Assembly (NCBI GenBank): GCA_005881995.1
Contig: VBHV01000081.1
Location: forward strand, 6,158 to 12,216
DNA: 6,059 nt
DNA from: Chloroflexota bacterium
Lineage (GTDB): Bacteria > Chloroflexota > Ktedonobacteria > Ktedonobacterales > Ktedonobacteraceae
Reading direction: 5' to 3'
Below the pieces are notes generated by a model. That model saw only the letters and a list, made by a program, of their open reading frames with translations, was not told the DNA's origin and ran no database searches. Each line of letters begins with the position of its first letter. Within the stretch, counting starts at the first letter, position 1. A program made the translations under genes and the position numbers. Positions 6,056 to 6,059 of this stretch are shown in pieces.

Positions 6056-6059
6056 ATAA

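Overview
This window carries a three-gene cluster for de novo NAD synthesis from aspartate on the + strand, nadB-nadC-nadA. It is followed by a less GC-rich stretch with one or two small genes on the - strand, and then a CNNM/CBS-domain membrane protein gene (CorC/HlyC/TlyC-like) on the + strand. The DNA is GC-rich overall, most strongly in the nad part. The Bacillus-type long NadA with a CPC motif, the nadBCA clustering and the small KOW-like orphan fit a Gram-positive-like or Chloroflexota (possibly Ktedonobacteria) genome. That assignment is a guess from general familiarity and is not proven by anything in the window.

Layout. 1-1710: nadB (L-aspartate oxidase), interrupted at codon 347 by an in-frame TGA directly after the active-site His-Tyr. 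The reading frame and homology continue without a gap on the other side. 1680-1861: a G-rich stretch that begins inside the nadB tail, with regularly spaced GGG runs and nested inverted repeats. 1862-2704: nadC, intact. 2758-3939: nadA, intact. 3947-3970: an imperfect hairpin between convergent genes. 3984-4214 (-): a 76-residue KOW/SH3-like protein of unknown role. 4367-4612 (-): a possible small membrane protein with a Ser/Gly/Asp/His-rich tail, weakly supported. 4744-6020: a CNNM-CBS-CorC gene broken near 5420 by a frameshift plus an apparent loss of about 50 bp. 6028-6055: an imperfect terminator-like stem.

How the genes work together. NadB oxidises aspartate to iminoaspartate. NadA, an [4Fe-4S] enzyme, condenses it with dihydroxyacetone phosphate to quinolinate. 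NadC converts quinolinate to nicotinate mononucleotide. NadA and NadC look fully functional, whereas NadB as written would stop before its C-terminal substrate-binding arginine and FAD-contact motif. The CNNM-type protein is unrelated to NAD synthesis; its family is linked to Mg2+/Co2+ handling at the membrane.

The most notable observation is that two long, otherwise well-conserved genes each carry one disabling lesion within 6 kb, while nadC and nadA are clean. This may be real gene decay, a recoding or restart event in nadB, or consensus errors in an assembly. The sequence alone cannot separate these. I found no convincing previously undescribed multi-gene system, no CRISPR array, no tRNA or rRNA, and no transposase.
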